Below, piece by piece: positions 37,023-47,232 of a stretch of DNA of 57,757 nt. The notes under the pieces are model-generated. The model worked only from the letters and a program-made list of their open reading frames with translations. It ran no database searches and was not told where the DNA came from. Made by a program: the position numbers and the translations under genes. The stretch is from Gemmatimonadaceae bacterium (GTDB lineage Bacteria; Gemmatimonadota; Gemmatimonadetes; Gemmatimonadales; Gemmatimonadaceae). The stretch's first letter is position 1. The number at the start of each line of letters is the position of its first letter. The stretch covers positions 1 to 57,757 of the forward strand of contig DATNEW010000021.1 of NCBI GenBank assembly GCA_035606695.1, written 5' to 3'.

Positions 37023-37381
37023 TCGGAGAGCCGGATTGCTTGCCCGAGCATGTGACCGCGCGCTTTCCGGAACTGCGGCGCGCGCGGTGGCGTCGCGGCG
37101 GCTTGCCGGTGCGGGTCGGCGGCTGGTGCTTGGGACAGCGTACGGTGTCGGCCATTACGCTGTGGCACACCATCTGGCTTGCGCCCGGCGTCAGTCCGTC
37201 AGTCGAATTGCTCTTGCACGAATTACGACACGTCGATCAGTTTGAGGCGAGCACGGCCTTTCCGCTGCGCTATCTGTGGGAGTCGCTACGGCGCGGCTAT
37301 GTTAGGAATCGCTTCGAGGTCGATGCGCGCGAATACGCGGCGGCGCGGCTGCGCGCCCACGACGACACCCTGAACGGATGA
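36980..37381 (+). CDS. Small protein with HELRH zinc-metallopeptidase-like motif
   Basis: The 133-residue protein has H80-E-L-R-H84 in LLLHELRHVDQFEAS, an HExxH zinc signature followed by the VDQF/VxQ form seen in DUF4157-like proteins. A downstream acidic segment (RFEVDAREYAAARL, E113 and E118) could supply the third ligand. No signal peptide is obvious. It is too short for a full classical metallopeptidase, so the motif may be structural. The ATG at 36980 overlaps comEC by 43 bases in another frame, and fbp starts 6 bases after its stop. I do not recognise a named family with confidence. Confidence 0.65.
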   Translation: MGVAAALELVGHALIGEPDCLPEHVTARFPELRRARWRRGGLPVRVGGWCLGQRTVSAITLWHTIWLAPGVSPSVELLLHELRHVDQFEASTAFPLRYLWESLRRGYVRNRFEVDAREYAAARLRAHDDTLNG

Positions 37382-37387
37382 ACTAGC

Positions 37388-38416
37388 GTGGTCAAACACA
37401 CAGCGACGTCGGTCGTCACGATCGAGCGATTCATCATCGAAGAGGAACGCAATCACCCGGAAGCGACGGGCGAGCTTTCGGGCATTCTCTACGACCTGGC
37501 GCTCGCGGCGAAGATGATCGCCAACAAGGTGCGCAGCGCGGGCCTCGCCGACATCCTTGGTTCGGCCGACCTCGAGAACGTGCAGGGAGAGGTGCAGCAG
37601 AAGCTCGACATTCTCTCGAATGAGATCATCGTCAAGGCGATGGACCACGGCGGCCGCCTGTGCGCCATGGCGTCGGAAGAGGAGCCGGGCATCATTCAGA
37701 TTCCCGAGCACTTCAAGTGCGGCAAGTATTGTCTGCTCTTCGACCCGCTCGACGGATCGTCGAACATCGACGTGAACGTGCCCGTCGGAACGATCTTCTC
37801 CGTCGTCCGCAAGATCACGCGCGGCCGCCATGGAGAGCTCGAGGACATGCTGCAGCCGGGGCGGCGCCAGGTGGCCGCGGGGTACGTCATCTACGGCTCG
37901 AGCACGATGATGGTGTACACGACCGGGCAGGGCGCGCACGGCTTCACGCTCGACCCGTCCATTGGCGAATTCCTGCTCTCGCATCCGAACATTCGCATTC
38001 CGGAAAACGGGCGGTATTTGTCGGTTAACGATTCATATGAGCAGCACTGGGACGACAACGTTCGCACGGTGATGCGCAAGTACAAAGGCCTCGACAACGA
38101 TCACAAGGCGCTGAGCACGCGCTACGTCGGCTCGCTCGTCGCCGACTTCCATCGCAACCTGCTCGGCGGCGGCATCTTCGCGTATCCATCGAGCCGCAAG
38201 TCGCCGAACGGCAAGCTGCGGTTGCTGTATGAGGCAAATCCGCTGGCGTTCATCGTGGAGCAGGCGGGCGGCGCGGCGTGCGATGGATCGCAGCGCATTC
38301 TCGACGTGACGCCGACGGAGTTGCATCAGCGGACGCCGCTCTATATCGGGAGCAAGAGCGAGGTAGAGCTGGCGCAGCGGACGCTCGCGCAGAAGGCGGA
38401 GTTGGCGCTGACGTAA
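37388..38416 (+). CDS. fbp: Fructose-1,6-bisphosphatase class 1
   Basis: FBPase removes the 1-phosphate of fructose 1,6-bisphosphate in gluconeogenesis. The 342-residue protein shows the metal-binding segment ASEEEPG, the catalytic signature [22 protein letters not shown], and the substrate-binding region [23 protein letters not shown]. The GTG start at 37388 gives the normal N-terminus. A long B repeat follows its stop. Confidence 0.96.
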   Translation: MVKHTATSVVTIERFIIEEERNHPEATGELSGILYDLALAAKMIANKVRSAGLADILGSADLENVQGEVQQKLDILSNEIIVKAMDHGGRLCAMASEEEPGIIQIPEHFKCGKYCLLFDPLDGSSNIDVNVPVGTIFSVVRKITRGRHGELEDMLQPGRRQVAAGYVIYGSSTMMVYTTGQGAHGFTLDPSIGEFLLSHPNIRIPENGRYLSVNDSYEQHWDDNVRTVMRKYKGLDNDHKALSTRYVGSLVADFHRNLLGGGIFAYPSSRKSPNGKLRLLYEANPLAFIVEQAGGAACDGSQRILDVTPTELHQRTPLYIGSKSEVELAQRTLAQKAELALT

Positions 38417-38422
38417 CGGCGC

Positions 38423-38591
38423 TGTCATCCCGAGCGAAGGCGCGCATCGCGGACCCCCCGCTGTCATCCCGAGCGAAGGCGCGAAGCGCCGAAGTCGAGG
38501 GACCCCCGTCCCGACGGAGGAGCTCCACGCAGCGCTCCGCCGAGAAGGGGGTCCTTCGACTCGCTCGCTGCGCTCACTCGCTCAGGATGAC
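38423..38591. repeat. Repeat B copy 3, compound element between fbp and the mutase gene
   Basis: The element begins with two head copies of TGTCATCCCGAGCGAAGGCG, at 38423 and 38462, and ends CTCAGGATGAC at 38591. Inner arms GGGACCCCCGTCCC and GGGGGTCCTTCGACTC are partly complementary. The second head copy runs CGCGAAGCGCCGAAGTCGAGG, which is also the core of repeat A in reverse orientation. This copy is therefore the clearest link between families A and B. The whole 201-base gap holds no gene. Confidence 0.88.
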
Positions 38592-38617
38592 GCACGCCGC
38601 GTTAATTTCCGGTCGCC

Positions 38618-40213
<1,596 letters not shown>

Positions 40214-40281
40214 TGCCTTGAACGGCCGCTGGGTCAGAACTAACTTTTGACTTCCACTCCCACCGTCTAAGTCCCAGCCGA

Positions 40282-40680
40282 ATGCCGACTTACGAGTATC
40301 GCTGCCCCGAAGGCCACGAGTTCGAGCGTTTCTTTCGCAAGATCAGCGACGCCGCCACGGAAGTGGCGTGTCCTGAATGCGGAAAAATCGCCGAGCGGCG
40401 GATGTCGGCGGGCGCGGGGCTGGTGTTCAAGGGCTCGGGCTTCTACCTGACGGATTACGGCAAGAACGCACATCGCAAGGGCGGCGACGCCCAGCCGTCG
40501 AGCAAGAGCGATTCGTCCGGCGGCGATTCGGCGAGCGAGTCGAAGAGCGACTCGAAGAGCGAGGGCAAGAGCGAATCGAAAGGCGAGGCAAAGAGCGAAA
40601 GCAAATCCGCCGAGTCGAAGTCGTCGGACGCCAAGCCGGCCGACAAGCCCGCGCCGAAAAACTCGAAGGCCGGCGAATAG
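40282..40680 (+). CDS. FmdB-family zinc-ribbon protein with Ser/Lys-rich tail
   Basis: The first 60 residues match the FmdB/CxxC_CxxC_SSSS regulatory family: MPTYEYRCPEGHEFERFF, then CPECGK, and the GSGFYLTDY segment. The first knuckle has only one Cys (CPEGH), where many members have CxxC. The last 70 residues are a low-complexity tail of Ser/Lys/Glu/Ala repeats. TTGACT at 40247-40252 is a good -35-like hexamer, but no well-spaced -10 was found. The stop codon overlaps the argS GTG. Confidence 0.88.
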   Translation: MPTYEYRCPEGHEFERFFRKISDAATEVACPECGKIAERRMSAGAGLVFKGSGFYLTDYGKNAHRKGGDAQPSSKSDSSGGDSASESKSDSKSEGKSESKGEAKSESKSAESKSSDAKPADKPAPKNSKAGE

Positions 40681-42332
40681 TGGACGGCACCGATCAACTG
40701 CGCGCGGAGCTCGTACGAGCCGCGCAATCGCTGGGTGCGCCCGCGGACGTCGAGCCCATCATCGAGCGGCCGCGCGATCCGTCGTTCGGCGACTGGGCGA
40801 CGAATCTCGCCATGGTGTTGGCCAAGCCGCTCGGCCTGAAGCCGCGCGATCTGGCGGCCGCGATCGTCGAACGTCTCGATCACATGCGCGCCGGAATTCG
40901 GAGCGCCGAAATCGCGGGGCCCGGGTTCATCAATTTCCGCGTCGCGTCGGACGTGTTCGCGGAAGGCCTGCGCGCGCTCATCAACGCGGGTGATGCGTAC
41001 GGCCGGTCGAACGCGGGCCAACAGTGTCCGGTGAACATCGAGTTCGTATCGGCGAATCCCACCGGGCCGCTGCACGTTGGACACGGCCGGCAAGCCGCGC
41101 TCGGCGACGCGATTTCGTCGCTGTTGGCCGCGACGGGCTGGAAGGTCACGCGAGAGTTCTATTACAACGACGCCGGCGCGCAGATCATGAATCTCGCGTT
41201 CAGCGTGCAGGCGCGCGTGCGGCAGCTTGGCGGCCAGGACATTCCGTTCCCGGAGAACGGCTACCTCGGCGACTATATTAGAGATCTGGCACAACGGTAC
41301 ATCGACGAGCACTCGTCCGATCCGAACGCCGACGACCTCGACGCCGTGCGCCGCTTCGCCGTGCGTGAGTTGCGTAAGGAGCAGGATCGCGACATGCAGG
41401 CGTTCGGCGTCAAGTTCGACGTCTACTTCCTCGAGTCGTCGCTGTACGCCGAAGGGCGCGTGACGGCCACGATCGAGCGCCTCGTCGCGGCGGGTCACAC
41501 CTACGAGAAGGATGGCGCGCTGTGGCTCAAGACCACCGACTTTGGCGATGACAAGGATCGCGTCATGCGGCGGAGCGCCGAGAAGGGCGGTGAGCCGACC
41601 TACTTCCTGCCGGACGTCGCGTACCACGTGACGAAGTGGGAGCGAGGCTTCGCGCGCGCGATCAACGTGCAGGGTGCCGATCATCACAGTACGGTGACGC
41701 GCGTGCGGGTCGGCCTGCAGGCGCTCGACATGGGCATTCCGCCGGGGTATCCGGAATACGTGCTGCATCAGATGGTGACGGTGATACGCGGCGGGGAAGA
41801 GGTGAAGATCTCCAAGCGCGCCGGCAGCTATGTCACGGTGCGCGATCTGATCGACGAGGTGGGCCGCGATGCGGTGCGCTACTTTTTCCTCATGCGCAAA
41901 GGCGACTCGCAGCTCGTGTTCGACGTCGACGTCGCGCGCTCGCAGTCCGATGAGAATCCGGTGTACTACATCCAGATGGCGCACGCGCGCATGTCGGGCA
42001 TCTTTCGCGTCGGCGAGATCGACGCCGAGAGTGTGACGGGTGTGGACGCCGACCTCTCGGTGCTCACGCTGCCGGAAGAGCAGGAGCTGATCAAGGCGCT
42101 GCTCGATTATCCGTCGCTCGTCGCCGGCGCGGCCGAGGCGTTGGAGCCGCACCGCGTCGCGACGTATCTGCACGACACGGCGGGGAAGGCGCACCTGTGG
42201 TATCACAAGGCGCACGTCCTCGGCGAACCCGATCAGATCATGCGCGCGCGGCTCGTGCTCGCGCGCGCGTCGAAGCTGGTGTTGAAGAATGGGCTGGCGG
42301 TGTTGGGGATCACCGCGCCGGAACGGATGTGA
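40680..42332 (+). CDS. argS: Arginyl-tRNA synthetase
   Basis: ArgRS charges tRNA-Arg. The 550-residue class I enzyme has the N-terminal Add-1 domain, the HIGH motif as HVGH at 132-135 (NPTGPLHVGHGRQA) and the KMSKS loop as KISKR at 376-380. A DALR anticodon-binding domain follows (YYIQMAHARMSGIF). The start is the GTG whose first base is the last base of the preceding TAG stop, giving direct coupling. A B repeat begins one base after the stop codon. Confidence 0.95.
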   Translation: MDGTDQLRAELVRAAQSLGAPADVEPIIERPRDPSFGDWATNLAMVLAKPLGLKPRDLAAAIVERLDHMRAGIRSAEIAGPGFINFRVASDVFAEGLRALINAGDAYGRSNAGQQCPVNIEFVSANPTGPLHVGHGRQAALGDAISSLLAATGWKVTREFYYNDAGAQIMNLAFSVQARVRQLGGQDIPFPENGYLGDYIRDLAQRYIDEHSSDPNADDLDAVRRFAVRELRKEQDRDMQAFGVKFDVYFLESSLYAEGRVTATIERLVAAGHTYEKDGALWLKTTDFGDDKDRVMRRSAEKGGEPTYFLPDVAYHVTKWERGFARAINVQGADHHSTVTRVRVGLQALDMGIPPGYPEYVLHQMVTVIRGGEEVKISKRAGSYVTVRDLIDEVGRDAVRYFFLMRKGDSQLVFDVDVARSQSDENPVYYIQMAHARMSGIFRVGEIDAESVTGVDADLSVLTLPEEQELIKALLDYPSLVAGAAEALEPHRVATYLHDTAGKAHLWYHKAHVLGEPDQIMRARLVLARASKLVLKNGLAVLGITAPERM

Positions 42333-42333
42333 A

Positions 42334-42431
42334 TGTCATCCCGAGCGTGGCGAGGGATCTGCCATGTCGGTCAGAGGGACGCCGCTCTAGCGGGATGCTA
42401 GATTCCTCGTCGCTTCGCTCCTCGGAATGAC
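42334..42431. repeat. Repeat B copy 4, between argS and the PfkB kinase gene
   Basis: The 98-bp element begins TGTCATCCCGAGCG and ends CGCTCCTCGGAATGAC, with imperfectly paired ends. It has diverged most from the other B copies in the middle (AGGGACGCCGCTCTAG). It starts one base after the argS stop and ends 15 bases before the next ATG, so it is essentially the entire gap. Confidence 0.85.
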
Positions 42432-42446
42432 TCTCTCCTCCAGCAA

Positions 42447-43364
42447 ATGACCGTCCTCTGCGTAGGATCCGTCGCTCTCGACTCGGTCGAGACGCCATTC
42501 GGCAAAGCCGACAACGTGCTCGGCGGATCGGGCAATTTCTTTTCGGCGTCGGCGAGTCATCTCTCGCCCGTGCAGCTCGTCGGCGTGATCGGCAACGATT
42601 ATCCGATCGCCGACCTCAGGGCGAAGTTCGCGTCGCGTCCGATCGATCTCACAGGCGTGGAGCAGGCTGACGGGGCTTCGTTCCGCTGGCGTGGACGCTA
42701 TCGCCACGACCTCAACGTCGCGGAGACGCTCGAGACACACCTTGGCGTGTTCTCGAACTTCCGTCCGAAGATTCCCGATCAGTTCCGCAACGCGCCGTTC
42801 GTGTTTCTCGGCAACATCGACCCGCGCCTGCAACTCGACGTGTTGACACAGGTCAACAAGCCCAAGCTCGTGGCGTGCGACACGATGAATTTCTGGATCG
42901 AGAGCCGGCGCCCTGATCTCATGAAGCTGCTCGAGCGCGTCGATCTCATCACGCTCAACGACGCCGAGGCGCGGCAGCTCACCGAGGAATTCAATCTCGT
43001 GAAGGCGGCGCGCTGGATCATGAATCACGGCCCCAAGTTCGTCGTGATCAAGAAGGGAGAGCACGGCGCGTTCATGTTCACGCAGTCGAGCATCTTCTTC
43101 GCGCCGGCGTATCCGCTCGAATCGGTGTTCGACCCCACCGGCGCCGGTGATTCCTTCGCCGGCGGCTTCATGGGCTATCTCGCCCGGACGGGTGACTTGT
43201 CGGAAGCCAGCCTGCGCCGAGCCGTCGTGTACGGCTCGGCGATGGGCTCATTCGCGGTCGAGAAGTTTTCCGTCGATCGCCTGCTCGAGATCAACGGTGA
43301 TGACGTGCGCAAACGCGTTGCGGACATCTACCAGCTCGTGTCGTTCGAGCAAGATCTGGCATGA
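42447..43364 (+). CDS. PfkB-family carbohydrate/nucleoside kinase
   Basis: The 305-residue protein is a ribokinase-like sugar kinase. The N-terminal substrate lid region (VLCVGSVALDSVET, VLGGSGNFFSASAS) and the C-terminal signature DPTGAGDSFAGGFMG, with the catalytic Asp, are clear. The substrate cannot be read from sequence. The stop overlaps the purM start by ATGA, which hints at a purine or ribose link but does not prove one. Confidence 0.88.
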   Translation: MTVLCVGSVALDSVETPFGKADNVLGGSGNFFSASASHLSPVQLVGVIGNDYPIADLRAKFASRPIDLTGVEQADGASFRWRGRYRHDLNVAETLETHLGVFSNFRPKIPDQFRNAPFVFLGNIDPRLQLDVLTQVNKPKLVACDTMNFWIESRRPDLMKLLERVDLITLNDAEARQLTEEFNLVKAARWIMNHGPKFVVIKKGEHGAFMFTQSSIFFAPAYPLESVFDPTGAGDSFAGGFMGYLARTGDLSEASLRRAVVYGSAMGSFAVEKFSVDRLLEINGDDVRKRVADIYQLVSFEQDLA

Positions 43365-44422
43365 GCGACACGGGCGCCAGCATACCGGGTGCGGGAACGT
43401 CTGGGCCGCTCGACTATCGCACCGCCGGCGTCGACATCGATGCCGCGGACGATGCCAAGCATCGCATCAAGTCACATGTGCTGTCGACGCTCACGGCCGG
43501 CGCGCGCGGTGCGTTTGGCGGCTTCGGCGGCATGTTTCGCGTGCCGACCGATGTGCCGAAGCCCGTTCTCGTGTCGAGCGCCGACGGCGTCGGCACGAAG
43601 CTCAAGGTTGCCATCGAGGCCGGAACGCACGACACCGTCGGCCACGATCTGGTGAACCACTGCGTGAACGACATCCTCGTGCAGGGGGCGCGGCCGCTCT
43701 TTTTCCTGGATTACGTCGCGTTCGCGGAATTGGTGCCTTCCGTGGTCGAAGGCGTCGTGGCGGGAGTCGCCGCCGGGTGTCGTGAGAATGGATGTGCGTT
43801 GCTCGGTGGCGAGACCGCAGAGATGCCGGGGGTATACACCGCGCCGGATTACGACTTGGCGGGGTTCATCGTCGGTTATGTGGATGAGGACGCCATTTTG
43901 GGTCCGGAACGGGTTCGGGAGGGGGATGTGCTCGTGGGTCTGGAAAGCAGCGGGTTGCATACCAACGGCTATTCGCTGGCGCGTCGTATCGTCAATGAAC
44001 GCATGAAGTTAGGCGTGAATGACCCGTTCCCTGGTGACTCGCGCACGACTGCCGGGGTGTTGCTCACGATCCATCGCTCGTACCTCGCCGCGCTGAGCCC
44101 GGTGTTGTCTCACGTTCATGCAATGGCACACATTACCGGCGGTGGCCTGCCCGGGAATCTCAACCGGGCGCTGCCCTCCAACCTGGACGCCGCCGTTGAT
44201 ACGGGAACCTGGAAGATTCCCAATCTGTTCGAGCAGCTCGCGCGAGCAGGCCAGGTCGAACGCCACGAAATGTTCCGGACGTTCAACATGGGTGTCGGGA
44301 TGGTCGTGATCCTTCCCGAGGTTCGTGCGTCTCAAGTCATCGAATCCGCGCGTGCGCGGCAAATCGGCGCCTGGGTCATGGGCCGGGTGCAGCGCGGTTC
44401 CGGCCAGGTTCTACTCAACTAG
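43361..44422 (+). CDS. purM: Phosphoribosylformylglycinamidine cyclo-ligase (AIR synthetase)
   Basis: PurM closes the imidazole ring in purine biosynthesis, using ATP. The 353-residue protein shows YRTAGVDIDAAD, the SSADGVGTKLKVA segment, HCVNDILVQGARPLFFLDY, GGETAEMPG and the late HITGGGLPGNLNR motif. ATG overlaps the kinase stop. No other purine gene is adjacent. Confidence 0.96.
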   Translation: MSDTGASIPGAGTSGPLDYRTAGVDIDAADDAKHRIKSHVLSTLTAGARGAFGGFGGMFRVPTDVPKPVLVSSADGVGTKLKVAIEAGTHDTVGHDLVNHCVNDILVQGARPLFFLDYVAFAELVPSVVEGVVAGVAAGCRENGCALLGGETAEMPGVYTAPDYDLAGFIVGYVDEDAILGPERVREGDVLVGLESSGLHTNGYSLARRIVNERMKLGVNDPFPGDSRTTAGVLLTIHRSYLAALSPVLSHVHAMAHITGGGLPGNLNRALPSNLDAAVDTGTWKIPNLFEQLARAGQVERHEMFRTFNMGVGMVVILPEVRASQVIESARARQIGAWVMGRVQRGSGQVLLN

Positions 44423-44433
44423 GGGAGAAGGGA

Positions 44434-45489
44434 ATGAAGAAACACCTCGTCGCCGCAGGCGTAGGCGTCATCGCGCTATCGAGCGTTGGCTCGGCGCAGG
44501 CGAACAACTGTCCCGTGGGTGGCAATCCGAACACCGTATCGGGTGCGCAGGCCAATCTCGTGCATGACGCATGTCTGCAGGGCGTCGATCTGTTCCAGAT
44601 GATGGCGCCGCAACTCGGCGTTGCGCTCGCGGGTGGTAACGCGACGCTCGGCCAGGGCGGCGCGATGGGCGGCCTGGGACATTTCTCGGTCGGCATTCGC
44701 GGCAACGTGTTCAGCGGCGATCTGCCGCAGGTGCAGCAATTCCCGGCGCCGCGGAACCAGACGAATCCCGCGCCGGAACCGCTGCCAAGCAAGAAGAACA
44801 TCCTCGGTCTTCCTGTCGTGGACGGCGCGTTCGGACTCTTCAAGGGCATTCCGCTCGGGCTGACGAACGTCGGCGGCATCGATGCATTGGTCAGCGTGGC
44901 GTATGTGCCGACGATTGGTGATTCGACGAGCGACGTGAGCATCAAGCCGCAGACGAGCATCAAGTGGGGCTACGGCGCGCGCATCGGAATCATTCAGGAG
45001 TCGCTGGTGCTGCCCGGTGTTGCCGTCACGTACATCAAGCGCGATCTGCCGACGACGGACATCGTCGGCAACTCGAGCCAGGTGAACATTCAGGTGACGA
45101 ATGCCGACGTGAAGACGAGCGCATGGCGCTTGGTTGCGAGCAAGAGCTTTATCGTGTTTGGGCTCGCCGGCGGCGTGGGCCAGGACAAGTACGACATGTC
45201 GACGACGGTCGGCGGCACGGTGAAGAGCCAGTCGGTCACCGTGAACGGGTTCCCGGTGCAGTCAGGCAACGTGACGATCCCGAACATTTCGCTCGCTCAG
45301 GATGTGACGCGCACGAACCTGTTCCTCGATCTCTCGTTGAACCTGCCGATCTTCAAGCTCGTGATCGAAGGCGGGCAGGTGAGCGGCGCGAGCCCGGCGA
45401 GCGCCATCACGACGACGAATACCTTCAGCAGCGGCAAGGCGGACGACTCGCGCACGTACGGGTCGGTCGGACTGCGCTTCGCCTGGTAA
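44434..45489 (+). CDS. Putative outer-membrane beta-barrel protein
   Basis: A clear signal peptide ends with SAQA (about residue 23). The mature 330 residues are rich in Gly, Val, Ser and Thr with alternating strands (VSVAYVPTIGDSTS, GYGARIGIIQESL, LFLDLSLNLPIFK). The chain ends in aromatic FAW, as many outer-membrane proteins end in Phe or Trp for BAM recognition. AGGGGAGAAGGG immediately before the ATG is the strongest ribosome-binding site in this part of the window, suggesting high expression. Ligand and role are unknown. ribD starts 10 bases after the stop. Confidence 0.65.
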   Translation: MKKHLVAAGVGVIALSSVGSAQANNCPVGGNPNTVSGAQANLVHDACLQGVDLFQMMAPQLGVALAGGNATLGQGGAMGGLGHFSVGIRGNVFSGDLPQVQQFPAPRNQTNPAPEPLPSKKNILGLPVVDGAFGLFKGIPLGLTNVGGIDALVSVAYVPTIGDSTSDVSIKPQTSIKWGYGARIGIIQESLVLPGVAVTYIKRDLPTTDIVGNSSQVNIQVTNADVKTSAWRLVASKSFIVFGLAGGVGQDKYDMSTTVGGTVKSQSVTVNGFPVQSGNVTIPNISLAQDVTRTNLFLDLSLNLPIFKLVIEGGQVSGASPASAITTTNTFSSGKADDSRTYGSVGLRFAW

Positions 45490-45499
45490 TCACGCAATC

Positions 45500-46636
45500 A
45501 TGACCGGGCCCGCAGCCCGCTCGGATGTCCGCGGGCCCGATGCGCATGACATGGCGCACATGCGCCGCGCGCTCACGCTGGCGCGCGAAGGCTGGGGACA
45601 GACGGCGCCGAACCCGATGGTCGGCGCCGTCGTCGTTGCCGGCGGTGTCGTCGTCGGCGAGGCGTATCACGCGCGATACGGCGAGGCGCACGCCGAGGCA
45701 CAGGCGCTGCGCGAGGCCGGCGAGCGTGCGCGCGGCGCGACGCTGTACGTCACGCTCGAGCCCTGTGCGCACTTTGGAAAGACGCCGCCCTGCGCCGATG
45801 CCGTGATCGCGGCCGGTATCTCGCGCGTCGTCATCGCGTCGCCGGATCCCAGTCTCGTCGCGCGCGGCGGCGCGTCGCGCTTGCGGCGCGCGGGCGTGAC
45901 GGTGGAAATCGGGCTGCTGCGTGACGAGGCGATGGAATTGAACGCGGCGTTCTTCAACGCGCTCTCGAGTCGCCGGCCCTGGATCACGCTCAAGCTTGCG
46001 CTGTCGGCCGACGGTGCCATCGCAGATCCGAGCGGCGCGCATCGCTGGATCACCGGACCGGACGCCCGAGCGGAGGTTCATCGCCTGCGGGCGAACGCGG
46101 ATGCGATCGCCGTCGGCGTCAACACCGTCATCGCCGACGATCCCTTGCTGACCGCGCGCGACGTACGTTCGCCGCGCCGCGCCCCGCTGCGCGTCGTCTT
46201 CGATTCCACACTGCGCACGCCGCGCACGTCGGCACTCATGCGCACCGCGCGCGAAGTGGAAACGATCCTGATCGGCCGGCTGAGTGCGGTGCCCGTCGAC
46301 CGATTGGCGATGGCAGAGGAAACAGGCGCCACGGTGTTGCTCGCGCCGTCCTTGCACGAATCGCTCGAGATGCTGCGCGCCCGGGACATTCGCTCGCTGT
46401 TCGTCGAGGGCGGGGCGCGCATCGCGGGATCGCTGCTGCGGGAAGACCTCGTGGATCGCCTCGTTATCTTTCGCTCATCGCTCGAGCTCGGATGCGACGC
46501 GCCGCGCGCGTTCGCTCATGCGCCCGAGGGATTCGAGTCGTCGCTCGCCGAGCGGCCCGTGATTGCGCGAGCGCAATTCGGCGACGACGTGATGACGACG
46601 TACGCGCTCCACGAGGTGCCGTGTTCACGGGGTTGA
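45500..46636 (+). CDS. ribD: Bifunctional riboflavin deaminase/reductase RibD
   Basis: RibD carries out the second and third steps of riboflavin synthesis. The N-terminal deaminase domain has zinc ligands H64 (HAE), C89 and C98 (PCAHFGKTPPC). The C-terminal reductase domain starts at about residue 150 (WITLKLALSADGAIA) and includes DAIAVGVNTVIADDP and FVEGGARIAGSLL. It is the first gene of ribD-ribE-ribBA-ribH. No FMN riboswitch fits into the 10 bases before it. Confidence 0.95.
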   Translation: MTGPAARSDVRGPDAHDMAHMRRALTLAREGWGQTAPNPMVGAVVVAGGVVVGEAYHARYGEAHAEAQALREAGERARGATLYVTLEPCAHFGKTPPCADAVIAAGISRVVIASPDPSLVARGGASRLRRAGVTVEIGLLRDEAMELNAAFFNALSSRRPWITLKLALSADGAIADPSGAHRWITGPDARAEVHRLRANADAIAVGVNTVIADDPLLTARDVRSPRRAPLRVVFDSTLRTPRTSALMRTAREVETILIGRLSAVPVDRLAMAEETGATVLLAPSLHESLEMLRARDIRSLFVEGGARIAGSLLREDLVDRLVIFRSSLELGCDAPRAFAHAPEGFESSLAERPVIARAQFGDDVMTTYALHEVPCSRG

Positions 46637-47223
46637 TCGATGACGTTGGAACCATCGAGCAGGTGTCGTCGGTCGACGCCGGCCGGGAGTTCCGGATTCG
46701 CTGCCGCTACGACGAGTTGAGCGACGGTGAGAGCATCGCGGTGAACGGCGCGTGCCTGACCGTGCGCGAGCACGGCTCGGGCTGGTTCACTGTCGCGGCG
46801 GTCGCGACGACGCTCGAGCGCACGACGGTCGGCGCCTGGGACACGGGCCGGCGTGTCAACCTCGAGCGCGCCATGCGGCTTGGCGATCGATTGGGGGGCC
46901 ATCTCGTGCAAGGGCACGTCGACGGCGTCGCGTCGGTCGAGAACGTTCGCACGCATGGCGACGCGGTGCTGATCGATCTTGCTCTGCCGCCGGGACTGGC
47001 TGAGCTTATGATATTGCACGGCTCCGTGGCGATCGACGGAGTGAGTCTCACGGTCAACGATCTGCCGGCACCGCGGGTGCTTCAACTCTCGCTGATTGAC
47101 TACACGTTGCGCCACACGACGTTGGGCGACCTCGAGGCGGGCGACGGCGTACACGTCGAAGCGGACATGCTGGGGAAGTACGTGCAGCGCCTTCTCAGTG
47201 CGAATTCAGAATTTCGGATTTAG
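46621..47223 (+). CDS. ribE: Riboflavin synthase, alpha chain
   Basis: This enzyme dismutates two molecules of 6,7-dimethyl-8-ribityllumazine into riboflavin. The 200-residue protein has the duplicated lumazine-binding barrels: MFTGLIDDVGTIEQV with IAVNGACLTVREHG, and GGHLVQGHVDGVASV with VAIDGVSLTVNDLP. The GTG at 46621 gives the canonical MFTGLI start and overlaps ribD by 16 bases. Confidence 0.95.
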   Translation: MFTGLIDDVGTIEQVSSVDAGREFRIRCRYDELSDGESIAVNGACLTVREHGSGWFTVAAVATTLERTTVGAWDTGRRVNLERAMRLGDRLGGHLVQGHVDGVASVENVRTHGDAVLIDLALPPGLAELMILHGSVAIDGVSLTVNDLPAPRVLQLSLIDYTLRHTTLGDLEAGDGVHVEADMLGKYVQRLLSANSEFRI

Positions 47224-47232
47224 GAAACTTCT

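Noticed and set aside
40500-40670. The Ser/Lys/Glu-rich tail of the zinc-ribbon protein as a frameshift or a separate gene
   Set aside because: The frame is continuous with the zinc-ribbon part and low-complexity tails are common in this family; argS begins at its stop codon.
40455-42215. A 586-codon minus-strand open frame opposite argS
   Set aside because: Composition is that of an antisense shadow and the argS reading is certain.
45490-45499. An FMN riboswitch in front of ribD
   Set aside because: The gap is 10 bases and the barrel gene fills the space upstream.
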